Below, in pieces: positions 1-8,660 of a stretch of 64,000 nt of DNA. A program made the position numbers and the translations under genes. The DNA is from Sphingobacterium corticibacterium (GTDB lineage: Bacteria > Bacteroidota > Bacteroidia > Sphingobacteriales > Sphingobacteriaceae), in contig NZ_SGIT01000003.1 of the NCBI RefSeq assembly GCF_004208525.1, forward strand, positions 415,354-479,353, written 5' to 3'. Each line of letters starts with the position of its first letter. Within the stretch, counting starts at the first letter, position 1. The notes beneath the pieces were generated by a model. It was not told the DNA's origin. It saw only the letters and a list, made by a program, of their open reading frames with translations, and did not search any database.

Positions 1-1385
1 TGGGGTTCCTGCCATCTGTCGCCCGTTGATTTTCCATAAACGCTGGTCGCAAACGTTCCGTAATGCTTCGCATAGGTCAACTTTCCGGATACATTCCACC
101 GATATATACGACCTCGGGTCGCAAGATGTCCTGCTACGACACGGTTACTGATAAAGTAGTCTACAGGGTCGTGTGCCTGCCCTTCTCTAACTGTATGCGC
201 AGGCACAATCAATGGTGTACCTACACCTTGCGACTTATAAGACCAACCTTCTGTATAGTAATAATTGTTATAATAATCCTCATCCCCGGACGCGGTCGGT
301 TTTGACCAAGGATATCCAGCCTGATCCTTCGAATAGAAAAATTCGAATAGCAACTTCTGCCAATCCCAGTTTTTATTAGTCGTATTATATTGCTTATTCG
401 TTAAGGTAATGCCATTAAGCCCATCCGCAATATTCGCTAACTTGGATATGGCACCGACCTCGTAAACATTCTGTCGATAAGCCAAAAGCTGTACTTGATC
501 CCAATCGTAGGAAAAACCTAAATCAACGGATCCTTGTTGATTTCCTAATTTTGATGTTGGAATTCCTTCCGCCCCATAAGCCTTGCCCCACAATACATAC
601 CATAAGGTTTCCGTTGTGCTGAGGTTATAAGCACTACCATATACCTTTTTTTCACTACCCCATTGCACCTGATGATTGATCCCTCCATAGAAGTTAACTC
701 GCCAATGTGATTTACCAAGCCGTCCATATAAGGATTTTTGGTGAAGTAACGTCGGCATATTATTATTCGAAGCCGGAGTCAAAAACACATTTTTACTGAT
801 CGGCATTTTTCCCATATACCCATTTGCAAAGTTCCCTTTAAAGGAAAAAAGTCCATCAAACCAAGGTAAACGATAATATTCCGGTATCCGGATATCTAAC
901 ATGGGCACACCCAAAGCGTTCCCCGATACAGCAAAATTCCCCGAACTTAATAAGGTATCTCCGTTTAGACCCATAGCATCTTTCGTCCGGCCCAACTTTG
1001 CCTCAAACATAGCGTAGCGTGCTTTGACATGGGCATCAATCAGTTGTACCTGTGCTTTACTCCCAATATTTGTACGCGCCTCCAAACTGTAGCCCCAATC
1101 CCACAAAGAGGTTATCTTATCTGTAGGTTCAGTCCACTCCCCTTGTATCGCATAATTTTTTGCCGCGCGCACCAACAATCCTCCTGACGTACCGTCCAAC
1201 GGGATAGAACCAAATTGGTTAGAACGCATCCAGAAGGGCACAACGTCATTACTTGTATAGCCCGCTAAAAGACTTACATCTATGTATTGTCGGGTAGTGT
1301 CTGTCTGTGCATATATCCGTATGTCCACCCCTATCCAAAGTAGGAAAATTAATAAGACAGATGCAAAAAATTGACTTCTTTTCAT
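1..1385 (-). CDS. Wzi-like capsule assembly outer-membrane protein (3' end beyond window)
   Basis: The reading frame is open from the ATG at 1385 to the left edge, giving the first 461 residues. The N-terminus (MKRSQFFASVLLIFLLWIG) is a signal peptide with probable cleavage after IYA-QTD. What follows has the alternating aromatic strands of an outer-membrane barrel and features of the Bacteroidota Caps_assemb_Wzi family, for example VPFWMRSNQFGSIP near residue 50 and repeated GKS/GRLGKSHW strand turns. Wzi proteins sit in the outer membrane and help attach or assemble capsule at the surface. It lies 20 bp after rmlA as the last visible gene of the polysaccharide operon, which fits that role. 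The family call rests on pattern recognition; the missing C-terminus prevents a length check. Confidence 0.75.
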   Translation of the reverse strand, partial: MKRSQFFASVLLIFLLWIGVDIRIYAQTDTTRQYIDVSLLAGYTSNDVVPFWMRSNQFGSIPLDGTSGGLLVRAAKNYAIQGEWTEPTDKITSLWDWGYSLEARTNIGSKAQVQLIDAHVKARYAMFEAKLGRTKDAMGLNGDTLLSSGNFAVSGNALGVPMLDIRIPEYYRLPWFDGLFSFKGNFANGYMGKMPISKNVFLTPASNNNMPTLLHQKSLYGRLGKSHWRVNFYGGINHQVQWGSEKKVYGSAYNLSTTETLWYVLWGKAYGAEGIPTSKLGNQQGSVDLGFSYDWDQVQLLAYRQNVYEVGAISKLANIADGLNGITLTNKQYNTTNKNWDWQKLLFEFFYSKDQAGYPWSKPTASGDEDYYNNYYYTEGWSYKSQGVGTPLIVPAHTVREGQAHDPVDYFISNRVVAGHLATRGRIYRWNVSGKLTYAKHYGTFATSVYGKSTGDRWQEP

Positions 1386-1405
1386 ATCTAAGATGTTTTA
1401 TAATC

Positions 1406-2263
1406 TTAAAACAATTTCATTAGATAACTTCCATAACCACTCTTTATCAATGACTTAGCCACGGACCTCAATTGCTCTTTGTCAATCCAACCCATACGAT
1501 ATGCCACTTCTTCTATTGCCCCAACCTTCATTCCCTGTCGTTCCTCTATTACCTGTACGAATTGTCCGGCCTGCATCAGGGATTGAATAGTTCCCGTATC
1601 CAACCAAGCGGTACCCCTGTCGAAAACACCTACGGATAACCTTCCCCTTTTTAAATATTCCTTATTCACATCCGTAATTTCCAGTTCACCACGCGGCGAA
1701 GGTTGTATGTTTTTTGCAATCTCCACCACATCGTTATCGTAGAAGTAAAGTCCCGGTACCGCATAGTTCGATTTAGGCTCGGTTGGCTTTTCCTCGATAG
1801 ACACTACTTTGTTTTCCCTATCAAACTCTACCACACCATAACGCTCCGGATCGTGCACCGGGTATGCAAAAACGCAACCTCCGTCAGGATCTGCACAGGA
1901 TTGCAGAAGCTTCGACATCCCAGACCCGTAAAAAATATTATCTCCCAAGATCAAGGCGACTTTGTCCTGTCCGATGAATTCCTCCCCAAGAATAAAAGCC
2001 TGTGCCAACCCGTCGGGTGAGGGCTGCACTTTATACGAAAACTTACAACCGATATGCGAACCATCGCCTAAAAGCTTTTCAAAATGAGGAAGATCCTGCG
2101 GCGTGGAGATGATCAATATTTCATTGATCCCTGCCAGCATCAGCGTCGACAAGGGATAGTAAATCATAGGCTTGTCATACACCGGCATCAACTGCTTCGA
2201 GACAGCCAGTGTCAATGGGTGCAATCGTGTGCCAGATCCTCCGGCAAGTATGATTCCTTTCAT
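1406..2263 (-). CDS. rmlA: Glucose-1-phosphate thymidylyltransferase (copy 1)
   Basis: This enzyme makes dTDP-glucose from dTTP and glucose 1-phosphate, the first step of dTDP-L-rhamnose synthesis. The 285-residue length is typical of RmlA. Visible motifs are the nucleotide-binding loop GGSGTRL (residues 8-14), YDKPMIYYPLS (29-39), the metal-binding LGDNIFYG (106-113), EITDVN near 196 and WLDTGT near 221. It lies 4 bp after rmlD in the order rmlB-rmlC-rmlD-rmlA, so all four steps of the pathway are transcribed together inside the polysaccharide operon. A second, clearly homologous rmlA lies at 28011-28877. The two differ at many nucleotides, so this is paralogy and not an assembly duplicate. 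Confidence 0.95.
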   Translation of the reverse strand: MKGIILAGGSGTRLHPLTLAVSKQLMPVYDKPMIYYPLSTLMLAGINEILIISTPQDLPHFEKLLGDGSHIGCKFSYKVQPSPDGLAQAFILGEEFIGQDKVALILGDNIFYGSGMSKLLQSCADPDGGCVFAYPVHDPERYGVVEFDRENKVVSIEEKPTEPKSNYAVPGLYFYDNDVVEIAKNIQPSPRGELEITDVNKEYLKRGRLSVGVFDRGTAWLDTGTIQSLMQAGQFVQVIEERQGMKVGAIEEVAYRMGWIDKEQLRSVAKSLIKSGYGSYLMKLF

Positions 2264-2267
2264 TTGC

Positions 2268-3131
2268 TTATTTATTTTCAGTGTTCAACTTATATAACAT
2301 CTCCTTGAGGCTATCCTTCCAGAAAGGTACATTTAAACCAAACTGTTGCCTGATCTTACTTTTATCCAGTAATGAATATTTCGGTCTCTTGGCCGGTGTT
2401 GGGTACTGGTCGGTCGCAATCGCATTTATCTCACAGTTCAGCCCTTGGAGTTCCTGGATAGCGATGGCGAAATCATACCATGAAATCTCTCCCTCATTTG
2501 AAAAGTGGTAGATACCCTTTTCCCATTTATCGCTGTGCACGATGGTCAAGATCGCGGTAGCCAGATCTTTTGCATAGGTCGGTGAACCGATCTGGTCGGC
2601 GATAACCCCGATTGAATCCCTGTCGGTCATCAGGCGAATCATCGTTTTCACGAAGTTTGCTCCATAGCTAGAATAAACCCATGCCGTGCGGATAACCACC
2701 GCATCGGCTCCTGATCGGATGATCGCTTGTTCACCTTTTTCTTTTGTTAAACCGTATACGTTGATCGGATCGGTAGGTTCACCCTCCTTTAAAGGCGTAC
2801 TACTGTTACCTTGAAAGACATAATCGGTCGATACATGCACCAACCTCTTTCCATTCTCTTTTGCCCAATCTGCCATAGCGGCTACAGCCAAGTGGTTGAT
2901 CCTGTCCACCAGTTCGGGCTCCGACTCCGCTTTATCTACTGCCGTATATGCACCCGCACTAACGATAACATCAGGCTGCTGTTCGTCCAGCACGACAGTG
3001 ACCCTCTGTATATCATCTAAGGGCATCTCCTGTATGTCCACAAACACAAAAGTATCTGCTGTATATTTCTCGTGCTGATCCCGGATTTCCGAACCGAGCT
3101 GACCGGATGCACCTGTTACTAATATCTTCAT
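2268..3131 (-). CDS. rmlD: dTDP-4-dehydrorhamnose reductase (stand-alone copy)
   Basis: This enzyme reduces dTDP-4-keto-L-rhamnose to dTDP-L-rhamnose, the last step of the pathway. The 287 residues form an extended short-chain dehydrogenase: the Rossmann glycine motif GASGQLG (7-13), STDYVF (101-106) carrying the catalytic Thr region, and the Y126-x3-K130 catalytic pair. It starts 12 bp after rmlC and ends 4 bp before rmlA. In the second pathway cluster of this window the same domain is fused to RmlC (28894-30282), so the two clusters differ in architecture as well as in sequence. Confidence 0.94.
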   Translation of the reverse strand: MKILVTGASGQLGSEIRDQHEKYTADTFVFVDIQEMPLDDIQRVTVVLDEQQPDVIVSAGAYTAVDKAESEPELVDRINHLAVAAMADWAKENGKRLVHVSTDYVFQGNSSTPLKEGEPTDPINVYGLTKEKGEQAIIRSGADAVVIRTAWVYSSYGANFVKTMIRLMTDRDSIGVIADQIGSPTYAKDLATAILTIVHSDKWEKGIYHFSNEGEISWYDFAIAIQELQGLNCEINAIATDQYPTPAKRPKYSLLDKSKIRQQFGLNVPFWKDSLKEMLYKLNTENK

Positions 3132-3143
3132 CTTTCTATCTGT

Positions 3144-3692
3144 TTAACCGCCAAATACGTCCTTGAAACTGGGTAATACCTGATCCTTGTCGGAGATCAG
3201 CAGTTCATCGTGTGGAAGCCCCCAGTCAATCCCCAGGGCAGGGTCGTCAAACTTTACCCCACATTCCGACGCCTTATTGTAAAAGTTATCACATTTATAA
3301 AAAAAGGTTGCCGTCTCGCTCAGTACGACAAATCCGTGCAGAAATCCCCTTGGCACAAATAGCTGTCGTTGATTTTCTGCCGAAAGCTCCACGGCTACAT
3401 GCTGTCCGAAAGTCGGCGATTCCGACCGAGCGTCAACCGCCACATCCAGTACTGTTCCTTGCAGTACTCTGACCAGTTTGGCCTGCGCACTTTCTCCTGC
3501 CTGTGCATGTAGCCCCCTCAGAACACCTTTCGTTGAATATGACTGATTGTCCTGTACAAAAACTGTTTGTGTATTGGTAAGCTCGTTGAAGATGCGCGCA
3601 TTGAAACTTTCAAAGAAGTAGCCTCTGCTATCTCCAAATACAGCCGGCTCCAATATATAGCAGTCTTTTAGTGCTGTTTCCGTTATTTTCAT
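3144..3692 (-). CDS. rmlC: dTDP-4-dehydrorhamnose 3,5-epimerase (stand-alone copy)
   Basis: This enzyme epimerises C3 and C5 of dTDP-4-keto-6-deoxyglucose. The protein is 182 residues, the usual length for the cupin-fold RmlC dimer. Motifs include DSRGYFFE (21-28), RGLHAQ (59-64) with the catalytic base His62, PRGFLHGF (114-121) and FYKCDNFY with the expected catalytic Tyr132. It lies between rmlB (9 bp upstream) and rmlD (12 bp downstream). The sequence closely resembles the N-terminal half of the fused gene at 28894-30282. Confidence 0.95.
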   Translation of the reverse strand: MKITETALKDCYILEPAVFGDSRGYFFESFNARIFNELTNTQTVFVQDNQSYSTKGVLRGLHAQAGESAQAKLVRVLQGTVLDVAVDARSESPTFGQHVAVELSAENQRQLFVPRGFLHGFVVLSETATFFYKCDNFYNKASECGVKFDDPALGIDWGLPHDELLISDKDQVLPSFKDVFGG

Positions 3693-3701
3693 TTCCTTTA
3701 T

Positions 3702-4754
3702 TTACTTGCTATATTGCTTTTCGTAATACTGTTGATAATCGCCTGAGGTCACCCTATCCAGCCATTCCTGATTACCCAAAAACCAGTCTATGGTCTTGGA
3801 CAGTCCCTCTTCAAAGGTCACCGAAGGCTGATAGCCCAGCTCTTGATTGATCTTTGTCGCATCGATGGCATAGCGGACATCATGCCCCGGCCTGTCTTTC
3901 ACGAACGTAATCAGCTCTGCAGACGTGCCTTCCGGGCGTCCCAACTTTCCATCCATCTGCCTGCACAGTTCTTTCACCAGATCAATATTCTGCCATTCGT
4001 TAAAGCCTCCCACATTATATGCTTCACCATTTCTTCCTTTATGGAACACCAGGTCAATGGCCTTTGCATGGTCGATCACGTAGAGCCAGTCCCGCGTATA
4101 TTTGCCGTCTCCATAGATCGGGAGCGGCTTGTTATTCAGTATATTGTGGATACAGAGTGGGATCAGCTTTTCTGGAAAGTGATTTGGCCCATAATTATTC
4201 GAGCAGTTGGTCAGTACAATGGGCAACCCATAAGTATCATGATAAGCTCTTACAAAATGGTCGGAAGATGCTTTGGATGCCGAGTAGGGTGAGTGTGGAT
4301 CATACTTCGTCTCTTCCGTAAACAGACCGGTCTCACCTAATGCGCCGTAAACTTCATCGGTAGAAACATGGTGAAAGCGTTTACCTTCGTAGCTCTCCTT
4401 CCAGATTTCACGCGCAGCATTCAGCAGATTTACTGTACCGATCACGTTTGTCATAACAAATGCACTCGGATCGGTAATGGAACGATCTACGTGAGATTCC
4501 GCGGCGAGATGAATAACCCCGTCCGGCTGGTATTCGCGGAAGATATTCGATATATGTGTCGCGTCAGTAATATCTGCCTTTATAAAGGTATAGTTGGGTG
4601 CATCTTCGACATCTCGTAGGTTCTCAAGGTTACCGGCATAGGTGAGTGCATCCAGATTGATGACCTGATATTGCGGATACTTGTTAACAAACTCACGCAC
4701 CACATGCGAACCAATAAAACCGGCTCCACCGGTTACTAAAATAGTCTTTTTCAT
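3702..4754 (-). CDS. rmlB: dTDP-glucose 4,6-dehydratase (copy 1)
   Basis: This NAD-dependent dehydratase converts dTDP-glucose to dTDP-4-keto-6-deoxyglucose, step two of rhamnose synthesis. The 350-residue extended SDR shows GGAGFIG at 9-15 for NAD binding, the catalytic T132-D133-E134 triplet in STDEVYG, and the Y157-x3-K161 pair in YSASKASSDH. NCSNNYGPNHFPEK follows, as in authentic RmlB. It begins the rmlBCDA block of the operon, 4 bp after the WecG-type transferase gene. A paralogue lies at 31067-32122. Confidence 0.96.
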   Translation of the reverse strand: MKKTILVTGGAGFIGSHVVREFVNKYPQYQVINLDALTYAGNLENLRDVEDAPNYTFIKADITDATHISNIFREYQPDGVIHLAAESHVDRSITDPSAFVMTNVIGTVNLLNAAREIWKESYEGKRFHHVSTDEVYGALGETGLFTEETKYDPHSPYSASKASSDHFVRAYHDTYGLPIVLTNCSNNYGPNHFPEKLIPLCIHNILNNKPLPIYGDGKYTRDWLYVIDHAKAIDLVFHKGRNGEAYNVGGFNEWQNIDLVKELCRQMDGKLGRPEGTSAELITFVKDRPGHDVRYAIDATKINQELGYQPSVTFEEGLSKTIDWFLGNQEWLDRVTSGDYQQYYEKQYSK

Positions 4755-4758
4755 AATT

Positions 4759-5508
4759 TTAGGCAGGTCTCTTTTTAATGAAGTAATATTTCGAAAAAAT
4801 AATCAGGCATTGGCAATTTGTAACGAAATATCGTCTAAATAGCCTTTTAGGCTCCAATGACAAACGATACAACCATTCTAACCCCAATTTCTGCATCAAA
4901 ACAGGTGCTCTCTTATTGTTACCGGATAAAAAATCAAACAAACCTCCACACGTTTTTATTAATCCTACTTCACAGTTATCTCTAATAAGCAACGAAAATC
5001 GCTCCTGCTTTGGTCTTCCTAGTCCCACCCATACAAAATTGGGTCGGGCACTATTTATATCATTTAGAACTTCCTGTTGATCAGCTTCAGAAAAATATCC
5101 GTTCCTATAACCTGCAATCTTAAGGTTGGGATATAGTTTACGAACGTTACCTATTGTTTTTTGTATTGTAAGCTCATCACCACCTAAAAAATAATGAGAC
5201 TCGCCACTTTCCTCAGATTGTTCGGCCACATTATGAAACCAGTCTGTAGTCGCTATACGTTCAGGCAGGGCTTCTTTGCTCAATTTCTTCGATGCACTTA
5301 CGATCGACATACCATCTGCATGCACATAGTCAGCATTTAAAAATAGCGTTCTGAAATCTGCATCATTATGAAATTTAGCAAGACTCTCTCCATTCAATGA
5401 AAAAGAAATAATTTTATTAAATCGATGAGAAATATCGATAGCAAAAGCAGCGAACTCATCTTTGGAAAGACAAACTAACTCTGTCCCACAAAATCGAATT
5501 GTTTTCAT
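4759..5508 (-). CDS. WecG/TagA/CpsF family glycosyltransferase (GT26)
   Basis: This protein transfers a sugar (in known members ManNAc, ManNAcA or glucose) from a nucleotide donor to a lipid-linked acceptor at the inner face of the cytoplasmic membrane. The 249 residues match the usual size. Diagnostic stretches are LNADYVHADGMSIV near residue 80, a G-rich middle, and WVGLGRPKQERF near 175, which is the family signature. The Arg/Lys-rich C-terminus (KRLFRRYF, FIKKRP) fits membrane association. It lies 4 bp before rmlB and 66 bp after the unrecognised gene, within the glycosyltransferase section. The donor sugar cannot be told from sequence. Confidence 0.88.
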   Translation of the reverse strand: MKTIRFCGTELVCLSKDEFAAFAIDISHRFNKIISFSLNGESLAKFHNDADFRTLFLNADYVHADGMSIVSASKKLSKEALPERIATTDWFHNVAEQSEESGESHYFLGGDELTIQKTIGNVRKLYPNLKIAGYRNGYFSEADQQEVLNDINSARPNFVWVGLGRPKQERFSLLIRDNCEVGLIKTCGGLFDFLSGNNKRAPVLMQKLGLEWLYRLSLEPKRLFRRYFVTNCQCLIIFSKYYFIKKRPA

Positions 5509-5573
5509 TTTTAATCTATTTGGTAGTTAGTGGATTCCGTAATTCACGGAAATTAAAGCTGTTGGGATAAGTT

Positions 5574-6611
5574 TTATAGCCAATAAGCATCTTTAATGAT
5601 ATCTATTGTTTTCATTTCAAGATTTTCCAATTTGTCTTTTTCTAAAATTAAGGCACACTCATGATAGGTGGCCAATGCACCTGGTACTTTATGCAATGTA
5701 TACCCCTCAAGATTGGCATTTTTATAAAATGATTCTATATCGTCCATCATTTGAGTCGCCCTATCTTTTAACCCGTTTAGATCAATCTTACTATCATTAG
5801 CAAAGGCTGTTCTTGCAATTTGCACAATATCAAAATCTAGACAATACGGTACCTTTTCCATAAACGGCGTATGCTTTTTAAACAGCCTGATAGACTCATT
5901 AAGCAACCAATCGTTACCAACATATTTTTGGTCGGTAAAATGATTAATCCACAATATATGCGCGACACCTCCTAAATCACCCAATTCCGGGTCGTGTCTT
6001 AGCTTATAGAACTTCTTGAATATTTGCTGAAATAATTCTATCTTATAAAGCTTAATCAATCCAGTTGATTGAGAGAGTAATTGTGTATTTATGACCTTCA
6101 AAACAGATTTTGCGGTACTCCTAAAATATCCTGCCTGTTCAAGTGAAGAATCCCCTAAAGAAAAAAGTATAGAAGGAATACCACCGATCCAATGACTTAC
6201 CCGCCAATTGTGATGAGATAACCACGCTGGATATTTTGGCAGAAATTTTTTCTCATCTATAAGCTCTCCAATGTTAAGTTTTCTTTTGACAAACAATCTT
6301 GGGTATAAATCGATATTATACAGTTTAATTATATTCAATGTCCCCAGCAAATAAGCAAAATTATGTACAGACAATTTTTCTTTTTTATCGGTTACTTCTA
6401 AACTTTGCCAACCAGGAAGATCATAGCGTTCTAATTCCTCAACAAATGCATTACAGGATTCTATTTTTATTTCATTTAATCTACCTATTAAATGAAGGCT
6501 GTATATCATATCACAAAAATCCTGAATAGGTCTATTAGGGATTTGTTCATCATGAAGCCAAAAGCCTACCAAATCGTTATGATATTTTTTAAGATAATTG
6601 TCGAAAACCAT
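5574..6611 (-). CDS. Unrecognised helical protein of the polysaccharide operon
   Basis: I do not recognise this family. The protein has 345 residues from the ATG at 6611; a TTG at 6632 would add seven residues. There is no signal peptide and no long hydrophobic segment, so it is probably cytosolic. It is rich in helix, with repeated aromatic/His/Asp turns such as SHHNWRVSHWIGG near residue 130, GVAHILWINHF near 218 and PYCLDFDIVQIARTAF near 257. These give the impression of an alpha/alpha toroid of the kind found in some polysaccharide-active enzymes, but that is inference only. It sits between a GT2 gene (24 bp) and a WecG-type transferase gene (66 bp), in AT-rich DNA like its neighbours, so a role in building or modifying the repeat unit is the simplest guess. 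Confidence 0.7.
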   Translation of the reverse strand: MVFDNYLKKYHNDLVGFWLHDEQIPNRPIQDFCDMIYSLHLIGRLNEIKIESCNAFVEELERYDLPGWQSLEVTDKKEKLSVHNFAYLLGTLNIIKLYNIDLYPRLFVKRKLNIGELIDEKKFLPKYPAWLSHHNWRVSHWIGGIPSILFSLGDSSLEQAGYFRSTAKSVLKVINTQLLSQSTGLIKLYKIELFQQIFKKFYKLRHDPELGDLGGVAHILWINHFTDQKYVGNDWLLNESIRLFKKHTPFMEKVPYCLDFDIVQIARTAFANDSKIDLNGLKDRATQMMDDIESFYKNANLEGYTLHKVPGALATYHECALILEKDKLENLEMKTIDIIKDAYWL

Positions 6612-6634
6612 TTCTATAGTATGTTTTAGCAATA

Positions 6635-7555
6635 TTATTTACTTTTTTTAGATATATATTTATCGGCTAATTTCCTGTATAGCTTTTGTGGAAAAAACAC
6701 TTGAAATCCTACAATTAATGCGTGCTTTATACCGTAACTATTGCTTAACAGAGCCGGAACATATCTTACAAATGCCTTTCCATACCTTCCCTGCTGGGCA
6801 TAAGCTTTCGCCACAAACCAACCTCTATACGCTAAGTATGCTTTTTTTGTCAGCAAAGGTTTTACACTTTCCACCCATTTCTCGCGTATATCAGGTCGTG
6901 ATTTCGAGGATATTCTATTAACATCAAAAACATCCCTCCATATCACGGAAGGCTTTTCTTTCATAAAAAAAGATGCTCCCGCTGCAGCCAACCTCACCGC
7001 AAAATCCATATCTTGCCCAAAAGGTAACTCATCATCAAATCGTACTTTACGAGCTAATTCGGTTGGTAATACTAATGTAGATGTCTGCAAAAAACCTTTA
7101 TGCCTAAAAAGATAATCAGACATATGTTCATCTTCTTTGATACCTCTAGGTGGCTTTAAAAAGGTATTACCTTCTCCACGGTCGACTACTATTTTCGCGT
7201 ACACCACCGTATCAGGATCATTAAGTAATACCGCGGCTGACGTGGAGAGATGATCGTTCATAAACACATCATCAGAATCTAGGAAAGCAACATATTTTCC
7301 CAAGGCGACTTCGACACCGTGATTGCGTGCCACATTCGCCCCTGCATTTTCTTGATAAATATAACGGATTCTCGGGTCTTGCATTTCTGCGACCTTTTTT
7401 GCAGATTCGTCCTTCGAACCATCATCGACAACGATAACCTCAAAGGTCTTTTCTGTATCCTGATCCAACACCGATTGTATCGTATTTTGGATAAGGTTTT
7501 CCCGGTTGTACAACGGGATGACTACGGAAAAATAAGGGCGTTCTGTATCTGACAT
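6635..7555 (-). CDS. Family 2 glycosyltransferase
   Basis: This is an inverting GT-A fold glycosyltransferase that would extend the lipid-linked repeat unit in the cytoplasm. The 306 residues begin with FSVVIPLYNRENLIQ, followed by VVDDGSKDE (about 42-50), the metal-binding LDSDD (92-96) and FGQDMDFAVR in the acceptor region. The C-terminal 100 residues carry basic and hydrophobic helices that could touch the membrane. It starts 10 bp after the WbsX gene and is followed after 23 bp by the unrecognised gene. The transferred sugar is unknown; given the four rml genes downstream, rhamnose is one candidate. Confidence 0.9.
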   Translation of the reverse strand: MSDTERPYFSVVIPLYNRENLIQNTIQSVLDQDTEKTFEVIVVDDGSKDESAKKVAEMQDPRIRYIYQENAGANVARNHGVEVALGKYVAFLDSDDVFMNDHLSTSAAVLLNDPDTVVYAKIVVDRGEGNTFLKPPRGIKEDEHMSDYLFRHKGFLQTSTLVLPTELARKVRFDDELPFGQDMDFAVRLAAAGASFFMKEKPSVIWRDVFDVNRISSKSRPDIREKWVESVKPLLTKKAYLAYRGWFVAKAYAQQGRYGKAFVRYVPALLSNSYGIKHALIVGFQVFFPQKLYRKLADKYISKKSK

Positions 7556-7565
7556 AATATTCCTG

Positions 7566-8660
7566 CTATTTTACGAATTTGTTTATCGCATTTTTCAACG
7601 CTTTTATATACCCTTTTCCGAATTTCAAATCGGGCTCCATATAATTTCCCTCCGCCCATTCATTCCAAGATTTAAGAAAGATTAACTGGTCATCGTTGTC
7701 TTTTTCTCTAACGGAATCCAAAATTTGTACTACATGTTCCTCAAATAAATCCGGAGTAGAGTTATGCAATATGGTTCCAGCTTTACCAACCCTTGGACTA
7801 TGATCCCAATTGGGAATTATTGTAGGGTATACCGTTTTTTCTTTAAATTTATCTGAAAGCCACGTTTTCATAGCTTTTCGATATTGTACGACGTTAATTG
7901 GTATAGGAGAAAAATAAGAAATCCACCTCACGTAACGGTTATAGTTACCTAGAAAAGCATTATTTTTTAAGTTGAGATTTATACCATCGCATTGTGTATA
8001 TGGATCATCCTTTAGTTTAGCACTATCCGTCAGATTTGCTACAAAATAAAATGCAGGAAGTCCGTTTTCTGCTGCCAGCTTATTCCAAATTTCTTTAAAT
8101 TCTCCAAAATTCGGAATAGAAGACAAGTCGTAAATATAAAATAGCAAACGTCCCTTTACTTTATAATATCTTCTATCTTTAAATGTGGGCAGCATGGTAT
8201 AGAAATGCTGCTTGTAATCGTCTACTCCCGGGTATAATTGCTTTTTTAATAAAGACACGGACAATCTATTCGCATCGACATTCCAATCCTTTTTCGACCA
8301 ATCATGATTTGCCCACCCAAGACAAAACGGAAAATCAGGATTACCACTTTCGACAACTTCTCTCAACGGCTGTTCTAACAATTGGTCACCATTGCCGAAC
8401 CAATAATGCCAATAACAAAACGCCGAAACACCCGCCTCCCTTGCTAATTCTGCTTGCTGAACACGCACATCTTCAATCCGTAGGTCATAGTATCCCAAAT
8501 CTGCTGGTATTCTAGGCTGATAATGTCCTCGGTAATATTTTCTAGCTTTACCGACATTTGTCCATTCAGTAAAACCTTTTCCCCACCACTCGTCATTTTC
8601 CTTAACTGGGTGAAATTGAGGCAAATAAAATGCTATTATTTGGGGTTTAATATCCTTCAT
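7566..8660 (-). CDS. WbsX-type glycosyltransferase / GH99-like domain protein
   Basis: The 364 residues open with IAFYLPQFHPVKENDEWW, then GKGFTEWTNVGKARKYY and PRIPADLGYYDLR, which are hallmarks of the Glyco_tran_WbsX family found in O-antigen and capsule loci. Further family motifs are FCYWHYWFGNGDQLLE near 82, FPFCLGWANHDW near 110, and KSWNEWAEGNYMEPD near the C-terminus. The fold is predicted to resemble glycoside hydrolase family 99 TIM barrels. Members are generally annotated as glycosyltransferases or glycan-modifying enzymes, with little biochemical proof. The 5' end overlaps the GT4 gene by 14 bp, showing tight translational coupling. Confidence 0.88.
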   Translation of the reverse strand: MKDIKPQIIAFYLPQFHPVKENDEWWGKGFTEWTNVGKARKYYRGHYQPRIPADLGYYDLRIEDVRVQQAELAREAGVSAFCYWHYWFGNGDQLLEQPLREVVESGNPDFPFCLGWANHDWSKKDWNVDANRLSVSLLKKQLYPGVDDYKQHFYTMLPTFKDRRYYKVKGRLLFYIYDLSSIPNFGEFKEIWNKLAAENGLPAFYFVANLTDSAKLKDDPYTQCDGINLNLKNNAFLGNYNRYVRWISYFSPIPINVVQYRKAMKTWLSDKFKEKTVYPTIIPNWDHSPRVGKAGTILHNSTPDLFEEHVVQILDSVREKDNDDQLIFLKSWNEWAEGNYMEPDLKFGKGYIKALKNAINKFVK

